Shown here: positions 35,134-43,487 of the stretch, in pieces | Layout of the letters: every line of letters starts with the position of its first letter | How positions within the stretch are numbered: position 1 is the first letter of the stretch | DNA from: Corallococcus sp. NCRR | Lineage (GTDB): Bacteria; Myxococcota; Myxococcia; Myxococcales; Myxococcaceae | Reading direction: 5' to 3' | DNA length: 64,000 nucleotides | NCBI RefSeq assembly: GCF_026965535.1 | Contig: NZ_CP114039.1 | Span: 7,688,001-7,752,000 of the forward strand | Position numbers and translations under genes: made by a program | The notes under the pieces: generated by a model | Database searches by the model: none | Told to the model about the DNA's origin: nothing | What the model saw: only the letters and a program-made list of their open reading frames with translations

Positions 35134-36531
35134 ATGAGATTGTCGCTCGCCGAAGGTGTGGCGCTGCGTTGCCCCGACGCGGAGGACGCGCGCGTGGAGG
35201 GTCCTGGCCGCTCACTGCGGTTGGGCCCGCTGGCCCCCGGTGTGCGCGCCGTCTTCGAGTCGCTCGCGGACGGAGGCATCCACGAGACGGAGGTGCCGGC
35301 CGCCGCGGGCTCGGACACGACGCTCGCGTGGTACTGGCTGGACCTGGCGGGAGACGGCGGCCTGCTGTCGTGGACGGTGGAGGAGCGCGGCAACCTGCTG
35401 CTGACGCTCACGCCCGCGTCCGCGTCGTTCCTGCGCCACCGCGCGGCGTTCGACGCCGCCCAGCCGCTGCAGCTGTCGCGCTTCGCGCACACGCGCATGG
35501 CGGAGGGCCGCGCGGTGCTGGACTGCCCCACGGTGCACGCCACCGCGGCGCTGCATGACCGGCGCGTGGTGTCGCTGCTCTTCGACATGGCCCGCCCCAC
35601 GCTGCTGGCGCGGCTCAACCAGTTCAACACCGGCATCGAGTCCTTCACGCTGCGCGAGTTGGTGCGCCTCCTGGCGGAGACGGGCATCCTGGTCCCCAAC
35701 GGCCTGGACGTGCCGGCGTCGGAGGAGACGCAGACGGCGCTCAAGCAGTGGGAGCCGCACGACCTGCTCTTCCACTTGCGCTCACGCGGCTGGGGCCACC
35801 AGACGCGCGCGGGGGCCACCTACCGCTTCCGCGGCGAGCTGCCCAACCCGCCCGCCCTCAAGCCCACGGTGACCGAAGAGGTCGTGGAGCTGCACCGGCC
35901 GGACCTGGAGGCGCTGCGCGCGGGCGGCGACCGCTCCTTCACGGAAGTGCTGGAGGCCCGCCGCAGCCTGCGCGGCCGGGGCGCCTCGCCGCTCACCGTG
36001 AAGCAGCTGGGAGATCTGCTCTACCGCTCCGCGCGCGTGCGCGACGTGCGCACCACGCAGGACGGTGACATCACCGACCGGCCCTACCCCGGCGCGGGCG
36101 CGGTGTACGCGCTGGAGCTCTACCCCATGGTGGGCGAGTGCCAGGGCCTGGCCCCGGGCGCCTACCACTACGACCCGCTGGGCCACCGGCTGGAGAAGCT
36201 GAGCGGCCCCACGCCGGAGTTCCACGCGCTGCTGGACGAAGCCCGCGCGCCGGTGGAGCCCTTCGAGCGGCCGGAGGTGCTGATGGTGGTGGCCGCGCGC
36301 GTGCCCCGGCTCGCGTGGAAGTACGAGACGCTGGCGTACTCGCTGGTGCTGCAGGACACGGGAGCGCTGGTGCAGACGCTCTACCTGGTGTCCACCGCGA
36401 TGGGCCTCAGGCCCTACGCGCTGGGCCGGAGCGATCCGGACTTCTTCCAGCGCGTGGCGGGCGTGGACGGCTTCGGCGAGGCCAGCGTGGGCGCCTTCGC
36501 GGTGTCGGGGGGCGAGTCCCAGGACCGCTGA
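35134..36531 (+). CDS. SagB-type FMN-dependent azoline dehydrogenase
   Basis: A 465-residue oxidoreductase starting at ATG 35134 (GTG 35110 in frame would overlap the upstream gene). The C-terminal 240 residues are the nitroreductase-like SagB/ThcOx domain: EARRSLRGRG (FMN phosphate contact), TVKQLGDLLYRSARV, RPYPGAGAVYALELY and a late YETLAYSLVLQDTGAL. The N-terminal 200 residues are a helix/strand domain seen in long SagB proteins. It would oxidise azolines to thiazoles/oxazoles using FMN. It ends 18 bases from the convergent precursor gene. Confidence 0.92.
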   Translation: MRLSLAEGVALRCPDAEDARVEGPGRSLRLGPLAPGVRAVFESLADGGIHETEVPAAAGSDTTLAWYWLDLAGDGGLLSWTVEERGNLLLTLTPASASFLRHRAAFDAAQPLQLSRFAHTRMAEGRAVLDCPTVHATAALHDRRVVSLLFDMARPTLLARLNQFNTGIESFTLRELVRLLAETGILVPNGLDVPASEETQTALKQWEPHDLLFHLRSRGWGHQTRAGATYRFRGELPNPPALKPTVTEEVVELHRPDLEALRAGGDRSFTEVLEARRSLRGRGASPLTVKQLGDLLYRSARVRDVRTTQDGDITDRPYPGAGAVYALELYPMVGECQGLAPGAYHYDPLGHRLEKLSGPTPEFHALLDEARAPVEPFERPEVLMVVAARVPRLAWKYETLAYSLVLQDTGALVQTLYLVSTAMGLRPYALGRSDPDFFQRVAGVDGFGEASVGAFAVSGGESQDR

Positions 36532-36549
36532 AGCGCCCCCGCGCCGTCT

Positions 36550-36963
36550 TCAGCAGCAGGGGCTGCCGCAGCAGTGCGAGCGGCCGTAGGTGTCGGTGAG
36601 GCTGGAGAGCGCCACGGCGTGGTCCGCCACGTCGGCCGGCTTCTTCGGTAGGTGCAGCTCCACCTCCGCGTTGTTCACCTTCCAGGTGCCGTCCGTCGCC
36701 GCGTCCTTCGCGGTGGAGGGGACGACCTTCAGGTGGATGCTGGCGGGCAGGTCGAAGTCGAAGCGCTTCTTGAGGGCCTGGCGCGGGTCCTTCTGGAGGG
36801 CCGCCTCGAACTCGGGCTCCTTCCACGCCAGCGCGACGGCGCGCATCCACACGGCCTGCCAGTCATTCACCGAGGCCTTGGCCTCCGGGCCCCGCGTGGA
36901 CTTGCGCGCCACGGGACGGGCCCGTGCGGGCGCGGCCTTCGACTCCGGCTTCTTCTTGCTCAT
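36550..36963 (-). CDS. NHLP-type TOMM precursor peptide with CCGSPCC C-terminus
   Basis: A 137-residue precursor. Residues 1-31 are a Lys/Arg/Ala/Pro-rich extension. Residues 33-110 match the nitrile-hydratase-like leader (WQAVWMRAVALAWKEPEF, then DPRQALKKRFDFDLP and VELHLPKKPAD) with an extra insert around 83-95. The C-terminus SSLTDTYGRSHCCGSPCC has four Cys (131, 132, 136, 137) plus Ser and Thr, the substrate of the YcaO enzyme. There is no GG cleavage site, so the leader end is uncertain. The ATG is one base after the stop of the giant kinase gene (TGACATG), so translation is coupled. The operon is convergent with SagB. Confidence 0.85.
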   Translation of the reverse strand: MSKKKPESKAAPARARPVARKSTRGPEAKASVNDWQAVWMRAVALAWKEPEFEAALQKDPRQALKKRFDFDLPASIHLKVVPSTAKDAATDGTWKVNNAEVELHLPKKPADVADHAVALSSLTDTYGRSHCCGSPCC

Positions 36964-36964
36964 G

Positions 36965-39900
36965 TCAGCGTTCTCCTCCCAGCGCATCCAACAGGGCGCG
37001 GGCCTCCGAGACGGGCGGTGTCCCCCATCCTTCGGAGAAGGTACTGTAGACCGTTTGCAGGCGTTGCCGGGCTTCTTCCTGTCTTCCGGATGCCTGGAGC
37101 ACCCGCGCCAGGGCGGTGACGGCCTGCAGCTCCCGCATCCGAGCCCCCTGTGCGTGTGCCACCTCCGCCGCCTGGCGGAAGCACGACTCCGCGGAGGGTG
37201 CAGTGTTTCCATCCCGCTGCAGCAGCACCCGGCCCTTGACGTGAAGCATCTTGGACTCGTGGTACGCCTCGCCCAGGGCCTGGGCGCGCTGCCAGCCGCG
37301 CTCCACGGTGGCGAGCGCCGCCTCCACGTGGCCCAGCTCCAGCTCCAGCTCCGCGAGCATGGCGTAGTACGCCGGCTGGTCCATCTCCGTGCCGAACGCC
37401 TCGCGCAGCGCGACGCCGCGGCGCATCGCCTCCAGGTCCTTCACGGCCCAGGCGCGCAGGATGCCCACGTAGGCGGACTGCTCCAGCAGGCCGTAGCGGT
37501 GGGACAGCTCCGTGTGCTGGGCGATGAGCTGGAGCGCCTCCGTCCGGTCGCCGTGCTCCTGGGCGATGAGCAGCAGGTAGATGAACGACAGGCCGACGCT
37601 GGTGCCGTGGTTGAGCTCGCGGCCCCACGCCACCGCGGCCTCGCCGTGCGCCTTCGCCTGGTCCGGGAAGCCCAAGAGCCACTTCCCCCGGCACAGCACG
37701 GACTCGCCGCCCACGCGCGTGTCCTGTCCGTAGAGGATGCGGTGCATCCGGTGGGCGACCGGGTCGAAGAGCGCCAGGCACCGGTCCGCCTTCGCCTTCG
37801 CCTCGCCCAGGCGGCCTTCCAGAAGCTCGATGTTGGAGAGGATGGTGAGCGCCACCGCCTCCTGGCCCGCGTCGCCGTTGCGCTGCGCCAGCGCCACCAG
37901 CCGATCCAACAATCCGCGCACCCGGCGCTGATCACCCCCCAGGTGGTAGAAGATGGAGAGGACCCACAGCGTCGGGGCCGCGTACGGGCTCTCCCCCACC
38001 GTGAAGAGCAGCTCCAGCGAGCGCTCGGCGACGTTGCGCAGCTCCTGTGAGCGCCAGCCCTGCGTGGACATCAGCGCCGGCGCGAGCACGCCGTTGAGGC
38101 TCAGCTCCAGCTGCGCGCGCTCCAGCGGGTCGTCGATGGCGTCCAGCCACGACAGGCCCAGCCGGGCGAAGAGGATGGCCTCCAGGTAGGCGGAGCGCAC
38201 CAGCGCGGCGAACGCGGCCTTCTGCGCGTAGAGGATGGCCTTGCGCTTGAGGTTCGCGGCGGCCCAGTGTTGCGCGAGCAGGTCCGGCCGCGACTCCACC
38301 TGGTCCTGGAAGTGCGTCTCCAGCGCCTCCGCCGTCTTCGCGTGCATCTGCTGGCGGTACCGCTTGAGCATGGAGTCGTAGGCCGCGTCCCGCACCAGCG
38401 CGTGCTTGAAGAGGTACACGGGCCCCTTCGGCCGGCGCTTGCGGTGCAGCAGCCCCGAACCCACCAGCCGCTCCAGGTCCGCCTCCAGCGCCTCCGGCGT
38501 CAGCGGGCTCACGTGGCGCAGCAGCTCATGCGTCAGCTCCCGGCCCAGCACGGAGGCGATCTGCGCGGTCTCCTTGGCGCGGCCCAGCCGGTCCAGGCGG
38601 GCGACGAGCAGGTCCCGCAGCGTGCCCGGCACCGAGGGGCCCGCCTTGCCGGCCTCCAGCGCGAAGCGGCCCTCGCGCTCCACCAGCGCGCCGGACTCGC
38701 GCAGCGTGCGCACCAGCTCCTCCACGAACAGCGGGATGCCGTCCGTGCGCGTGGCGATCTCCTCCAGCGCCTCCGGCGACAGCGGGCCTCCGGCGGCGGC
38801 GGTGGCCAGCCGCTCCACCTCCGCGCGGGCCAGCGCGCCCAACTGCACCTGCGTCACCGCCGAAGCGGCCCAGGGCGGCTCCAGCTCCGGCCGCGCGCTG
38901 AACACGGCGAAGAGGCGCGACGAGGCCACCTCCTCCACCAGCGCCTTGAGCAGCTCCAGCGTGGACGGGTCCGCCCAGTGCAGGTCCTCCAGCGCCAGCA
39001 CCACGGGCTGGCGCTCCGCCATCGCGGCGAGGAACGCGAGCAGCGCGTTGCGCGTGAGCTCCCGGTGCTTCAGGGGCGACACGTCCAGCGGCGCCCAGCG
39101 CTCCGGCGGCAGCGGCAGGGACAGCAGCGCCGCGAACAGGGGCAGCGTCTCCGGCAGCTCGAAGCTGTAGCCGGACAACAGCGCCTCCAGGCCCGTCAGC
39201 CGGCCCTCCGGCGGCAGGTCGCGGTTCGGGTCCAGCATCCGCGTGAGCAGGTCCACCACGGGGGCATACGCCTGGCCGGAGCTGTCCTGCGTGCAGCGGG
39301 CCTCCAGCCACGTGTGGGGCTCCGCGCCCAGCCGGTCTCCCAGCTCGCGCAGGAGGCGCGACTTGCCGATGCCCGGCTCACCCGAGATCAGCAGCGCCTG
39401 CCCCTGCCCCGAGCGCGCCTGCTCCCAGCGCGACAGCACCAGGTCCAGCTCGCGCGAGCGGCCCACCAGCGAGAGCGCGTCGTCGGCGCCGCTCCACGTC
39501 GCGTCCGCGCCCTGGAGCACGAACGTCTCCAGTCCTGGCGGCAACAGCTCGTTCGGGGACGTGGGCGCGCTCTCCAACGGGAAGTGCTTGCGCACCAGTT
39601 GCTGCGTGTCGCCCGTGACGAGGATGGCGCCCGAAGGCGCGGAGGTGGACAGCCGGAAGGCCAGCTTCGGCGTGGTGCCCACCACGAAGCCCAGGCCGGA
39701 GAGCGTGGGATCCCGCTGCTCGCGCGACACCACCAGGCCCGTGTGCAGGCCCACGCGGATCTCCACGCGGGTGCCGCGCTCGGCCTCGATGGCCCGGCCG
39801 CGCCGCTTCACCTCCGCCACCATGTCCAGCGCCGCCTGCGCCGCGCGCCGAGCGTCGTCTTCCCGCGCCGCCGGATAGCCGAAGTAGAAGAGGACGATGT

Positions 39901-41068
39901 CGCCCAGGGCGCTCGCGATGTGGCCGTTGTAGCGCCGGGCGATCTCGATGCAGACCTCCTGCTGGGCGCCCAGCACGTGGTCCAACTCCTCGATGTCCAC
40001 CGGCCCCGGCGCCGTCTGCGTCGCGGACAGCGTGCAGCACACCACCGTCAACTGCCGGCGCTCCCCTTCCGCCCACCGGCGCGAGCGCGTGGACACGGCG
40101 TTGGGCGTGCGGCTGGACAGCTCCACCGTCGCCGTCTCCGCGTTGGGGGCCGCGGGCTGGATGCGCACGGGCGCGGGCCGGCGCGGCAGGTTGGACACGT
40201 CCACCGCCTCCAACTGGCGCAGCAGCACCTCCGCGGACACGGTGCGCTGGGACGGATCCTTCGCGGTGACGCGCTGGAGCAGCTTGCCCAGCGGGTGCGC
40301 GGCGATGGCCGGCGGGATGGTCACCGGCTCCGAGGAGAGCTGCTGGAAGATGACCTCCGCGACGGTGGCGGCCTCGAAGACGCGGCGGCCGGTGAGGCAC
40401 TCCAGGAACACCAGCCCCCACGCATACAGGTCCGAGCGCGGCGTGGGCGCCTGCCCGCGAAGCTGCTCCGGCGCCGCGTACGACGGCGTGCCCAGCGATT
40501 CATTGGTGGACGTGATGCGCGGCTGCGGCTCCGTGCGCGTCAGCTCGTCCGTCACGGAGCCGATGCCGAAGTCCAGCACCAGCGCGTTGCGGCGCGCGCC
40601 GGTGGGCACGACCATGATGTTCGCGGGCTTCAGGTCGCGGTGCACCACGTTCTGCGCGTGCGCGCACGCCAGCGCGTCCAGCAACTGGAGCATCAGGTGG
40701 CGCGTCTCCACCGGATCCAGCACGCCCTCCTCCGCGAGCACCTGCGCCAGGTTCTTCCCCGGCACGAACTCGAAGATGGAGTAGACGGCGCCGCCCTGCG
40801 CCCGGCCCGAATCGATGAGCCGCACGATGTTCGGGTGGTGCATCTGCGCGCACAGCTTCATCTCGCGCTCGAAGCGCGCGCTGCGGCGCTCCACGGACTC
40901 CGGCGTCGCGCCGTCCGTCAGGCGCAGCAGCTTCACCGCCACGTTCTGGCCGGTGGTCACCTGGCGGGCCTTGTAGACGCGGCCGAAGCCGCCCTCGCCC
41001 AACTCCGACAGGAGCTCGTACCGGCCCTGGAAGGCCTCCAACAGCGCAGGATCCATGAGGTTCTTCAT
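36965..41068 (-). CDS. Ser/Thr protein kinase - cyclase-like - AAA ATPase - TPR protein
   Basis: A 1367-residue cytoplasmic signalling protein. The kinase domain (about 15-285) has LGEGGFGRV, catalytic K46, H143-R-D145 and D166-F-G. A class III nucleotide-cyclase-like domain (about 335-510) keeps LGDIVLFYFGYP, but its first metal Asp position reads VVCCTLSATQ, so it is probably non-catalytic. The STAND-type ATPase has Walker A G563EPGIGKS and Walker B LALEDLHWADP. The C-terminal 450 residues are TPR-like helices. It overlaps the upstream histidine kinase by four bases and is followed at once by the RiPP precursor gene, which suggests that it controls or senses the product. Confidence 0.9.
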   Translation of the reverse strand: MKNLMDPALLEAFQGRYELLSELGEGGFGRVYKARQVTTGQNVAVKLLRLTDGATPESVERRSARFEREMKLCAQMHHPNIVRLIDSGRAQGGAVYSIFEFVPGKNLAQVLAEEGVLDPVETRHLMLQLLDALACAHAQNVVHRDLKPANIMVVPTGARRNALVLDFGIGSVTDELTRTEPQPRITSTNESLGTPSYAAPEQLRGQAPTPRSDLYAWGLVFLECLTGRRVFEAATVAEVIFQQLSSEPVTIPPAIAAHPLGKLLQRVTAKDPSQRTVSAEVLLRQLEAVDVSNLPRRPAPVRIQPAAPNAETATVELSSRTPNAVSTRSRRWAEGERRQLTVVCCTLSATQTAPGPVDIEELDHVLGAQQEVCIEIARRYNGHIASALGDIVLFYFGYPAAREDDARRAAQAALDMVAEVKRRGRAIEAERGTRVEIRVGLHTGLVVSREQRDPTLSGLGFVVGTTPKLAFRLSTSAPSGAILVTGDTQQLVRKHFPLESAPTSPNELLPPGLETFVLQGADATWSGADDALSLVGRSRELDLVLSRWEQARSGQGQALLISGEPGIGKSRLLRELGDRLGAEPHTWLEARCTQDSSGQAYAPVVDLLTRMLDPNRDLPPEGRLTGLEALLSGYSFELPETLPLFAALLSLPLPPERWAPLDVSPLKHRELTRNALLAFLAAMAERQPVVLALEDLHWADPSTLELLKALVEEVASSRLFAVFSARPELEPPWAASAVTQVQLGALARAEVERLATAAAGGPLSPEALEEIATRTDGIPLFVEELVRTLRESGALVEREGRFALEAGKAGPSVPGTLRDLLVARLDRLGRAKETAQIASVLGRELTHELLRHVSPLTPEALEADLERLVGSGLLHRKRRPKGPVYLFKHALVRDAAYDSMLKRYRQQMHAKTAEALETHFQDQVESRPDLLAQHWAAANLKRKAILYAQKAAFAALVRSAYLEAILFARLGLSWLDAIDDPLERAQLELSLNGVLAPALMSTQGWRSQELRNVAERSLELLFTVGESPYAAPTLWVLSIFYHLGGDQRRVRGLLDRLVALAQRNGDAGQEAVALTILSNIELLEGRLGEAKAKADRCLALFDPVAHRMHRILYGQDTRVGGESVLCRGKWLLGFPDQAKAHGEAAVAWGRELNHGTSVGLSFIYLLLIAQEHGDRTEALQLIAQHTELSHRYGLLEQSAYVGILRAWAVKDLEAMRRGVALREAFGTEMDQPAYYAMLAELELELGHVEAALATVERGWQRAQALGEAYHESKMLHVKGRVLLQRDGNTAPSAESCFRQAAEVAHAQGARMRELQAVTALARVLQASGRQEEARQRLQTVYSTFSEGWGTPPVSEARALLDALGGER

Positions 41069-42858
41069 CGCGTCCCCGAGCCTCGCTCCATTGATGACCG
41101 TCCCCCCCGCCTGGGCAGGGTGATGACGAACTCCGTGAACTCACCCGGCGCCGTTTCCATGCGGAACGTGCCCTGGTGGCCCTGCACGATGATGTCATGG
41201 CTGAGTGACAACCCCAGCCCCGTCCCCTGCCCCGGCGGCTTCGTCGTGAAGAAGGGGTCGAAGATTCTTCCCGCGCTCTCCGCGGAGATGCCCGGCCCAT
41301 TGTCGCGCAGCCGGACCTCCACGTGCTCCTGACGCACGAGGGTGTGAACCTTGAGCACCGGCACGTACGTGGCGCCCTGCGTCTGGCGTCTCTGACGCAT
41401 GGCGTAGAGCGCGTTGTCCACGACGTTGATGATGACGCGGCCCACGTCCGCCCGGCTCAGCTCCAGCCGCCCCACGGCCGGGTCGTACTCGGCTTCCAGG
41501 CGGACGCTCAGGGGCTCGCCCCGCATGCCGCCCAATCCCAGCGCGACGCTCTCCGCGACCAGCGCGTTGAGCTCCACCGGTTCGCGCGGGCCGGGTGAGC
41601 GGCGCGCGTGCTGGAGCATGCCCTGGATGAGCGCGTCCGCGCGGCGGCCATGCTCGTTGATCTTCTGGACGTTGGTGCGCAGGCACGCGAGCGCCTCATC
41701 CACGTCGCGCACGGAGTCCGCCGTCAGCCGTTCGCGCTGCGGCTCCAGCACGCCGGCCAGGTCCTCCGTGAGGCCCACGGAGAGGCCGGCGAAGTTGCTG
41801 ATGAAGTTGAGGGGGTTGCGCAGCTCGTGCGCCATGCCGCCCACCAGCGCCGCGAGCGAGGCCAGCTTCGCGTCCATGATGAGCTGCATGCGCTGCACCG
41901 TCTCCTGCTCGATGCGGCGGTAGAGCCGCGCGTTCTCCAGCGCGAGCGCCGCCTGCCCCGCGAACGCGACGAGGAACTCCAGGTCGTCCTCGGAGAAGCT
42001 CTTGGGCGTGGAGACGTTGTCCACGTAGAGCACGCCCAGCACCTCGTCGCGGGGCTTGAGCGGCACGCACATGGAGGCGCGGATGGAGCTGAAGATGACG
42101 GACTCCGCGGCGCCCAGGCGCGGATCATTCACCGCGTCGGAGAAGAGCGCCGCCACGCTCCGGCGCAGCACGAAGTCCACGATGTTCTGGCTGTAGATGG
42201 GCCCGCGCACGGCCGTGCCCTCGGCCGTCTTCGTCACGCGGGGCTCCAGCTTCCCGGTGGCCTCGTCCATGAGCAGGATGGCGCCCCGCTCCACGTGGAG
42301 GATCTGAAACGCCAGGTCCAGCACCCTGCCGGGCAGGGCCTCCAGGTCGTCCGTGACGGACAGGAGCTTCGCCACCTCCTGGAGGATGCGCATCCGCTCG
42401 CGGACGCGCGTGGCCGTGCCGGAGGCCGCCACCGCGGACTTCTCCGAGCCGGACACCGCCTGCACCAGCGTCTTCAGCGGCACGCGGGTGAGCGCGCGCG
42501 TGAGCTGGGGGCGGGGTTCGTCGGGGGCGCCGGAGGCCGGGCCGGAGCCGGGTGGGCCCGCGAGCGCGGCCGGCGGCGCCTCGTGGGTGAGCAGGAAGAC
42601 GAGCTCGCCCAGGGTCAGCGTGTCGCCGGGGCGCAGCTCCTTGCGGCGGATCTGCACGCCGTTGACGAACGTGCCGTTCTTGCTCTGCAGGTCGGTGACG
42701 AAGAAGCGCCCGTCGGTGGACTCGATGCGGGCGTGCTGGCGGGACAGGCTGCGGTGGGGGATGCAGATGCCCTGGTCGTCCGCGCGGCCAATGGTGATGG
42801 GCGCGTCCCCCAATGGGTAGGACAGCTCATCCGGCTGTCCTGGATTGTAGACGAGCAT
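41065..42858 (-). CDS. FHA-GAF histidine kinase
   Basis: A 597-residue soluble kinase. The FHA domain (about 1-85: ITIGRADDQ, SLSRQHARIE, LQSKNGTFVN) binds phosphothreonine. A GAF domain follows (about 165-310), then a HisKA box with His344 (MAHELRNPLNF) and the ATPase with VINVVDNALYAMR, DNGPGIS and GTGLGLSL. The start at ATG 42858 sits just before the FHA fold. A TTG at 42891 is a longer option. The FHA part makes the coupled Ser/Thr kinase (4-base ATGA overlap) a likely partner. No response regulator lies nearby. Confidence 0.9.
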   Translation of the reverse strand: MLVYNPGQPDELSYPLGDAPITIGRADDQGICIPHRSLSRQHARIESTDGRFFVTDLQSKNGTFVNGVQIRRKELRPGDTLTLGELVFLLTHEAPPAALAGPPGSGPASGAPDEPRPQLTRALTRVPLKTLVQAVSGSEKSAVAASGTATRVRERMRILQEVAKLLSVTDDLEALPGRVLDLAFQILHVERGAILLMDEATGKLEPRVTKTAEGTAVRGPIYSQNIVDFVLRRSVAALFSDAVNDPRLGAAESVIFSSIRASMCVPLKPRDEVLGVLYVDNVSTPKSFSEDDLEFLVAFAGQAALALENARLYRRIEQETVQRMQLIMDAKLASLAALVGGMAHELRNPLNFISNFAGLSVGLTEDLAGVLEPQRERLTADSVRDVDEALACLRTNVQKINEHGRRADALIQGMLQHARRSPGPREPVELNALVAESVALGLGGMRGEPLSVRLEAEYDPAVGRLELSRADVGRVIINVVDNALYAMRQRRQTQGATYVPVLKVHTLVRQEHVEVRLRDNGPGISAESAGRIFDPFFTTKPPGQGTGLGLSLSHDIIVQGHQGTFRMETAPGEFTEFVITLPRRGGRSSMERGSGTR

Positions 42859-42916
42859 CGGCACGGCCTTGAGACCCCCTCCGGGGTCCAAGCCTAGCCC
42901 AAAAGCGATGGACCGC

Positions 42917-43483
42917 TCAGGCGGCGCTGGCGGCCGGAGCCAGGAGCCCCCGGTCGCGCAGCGTGTCGAGGATGCGCTCCAGCCCCGCCTCCACCGTCTC
43001 CGCGTCGGAGCGGACGGTGATTTCCGGGGACTCGGGCGGCTCGTACGGGTCCGACACGCCGGTGAAGTGGGGAATCTCCCCGGCCAGGGCCTTCTTGTAG
43101 AGCCCCTTCACGTCCCGGGCGATGAGCGCGTCCAGGCTGGCCTGGACGTAGCACTCCAGGAACGGGATGCCGGCCTGGGTGGCCAGGGCGCGCACCTCGT
43201 CCCGGGAGCTCTTGTACGGGGAGATGGCGGCGGTGATGACGCCCACCTCGTGCTTCGCCAGCACGCGCGCCACGTAGCCGATGCGCCGGACGTTCTCCTC
43301 GCGGTCCGCGCGGCTGAAGCCCAGGCCGCGGGAGAGGTACGTGCGCACCTCGTCCCCGTCCAGCAGCTCCACGCGCTGCACGGGCGACAGCTGCCGCGCC
43401 ACCGCGGCGGACAGCGTGCTCTTGCCCGCGCCGGACATGCCAGTGAACCAGAGGATGAAGCCCGGACGCTGTTGCATCGCCAT
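42917..43483 (-). CDS. cysC: Adenylylsulfate (APS) kinase
   Basis: A 188-residue kinase that phosphorylates APS to PAPS. It has the P-loop GMSGAGKST (residues 15-23), LDGDEVR, the lid-region GFSRADREENVRRI and ISPYKSSR, all typical of CysC, at normal length. The ribosome site AAGGGA suits the second ATG (43477) better than the first, so the protein may start at MQQRPG. It is four bases after cysN in the cysDNC operon. Confidence 0.95.
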   Translation of the reverse strand: MAMQQRPGFILWFTGMSGAGKSTLSAAVARQLSPVQRVELLDGDEVRTYLSRGLGFSRADREENVRRIGYVARVLAKHEVGVITAAISPYKSSRDEVRALATQAGIPFLECYVQASLDALIARDVKGLYKKALAGEIPHFTGVSDPYEPPESPEITVRSDAETVEAGLERILDTLRDRGLLAPAASAA

Positions 43484-43487
43484 TCCC

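Noticed and set aside
38267..41332. Plus-strand open frame of 1021 codons opposite the giant kinase gene
   Set aside because: It is antisense to a gene with clear kinase and ATPase motifs. Its product is Arg/Gln/His/Leu-rich without any domain, the usual shadow in high-GC DNA.
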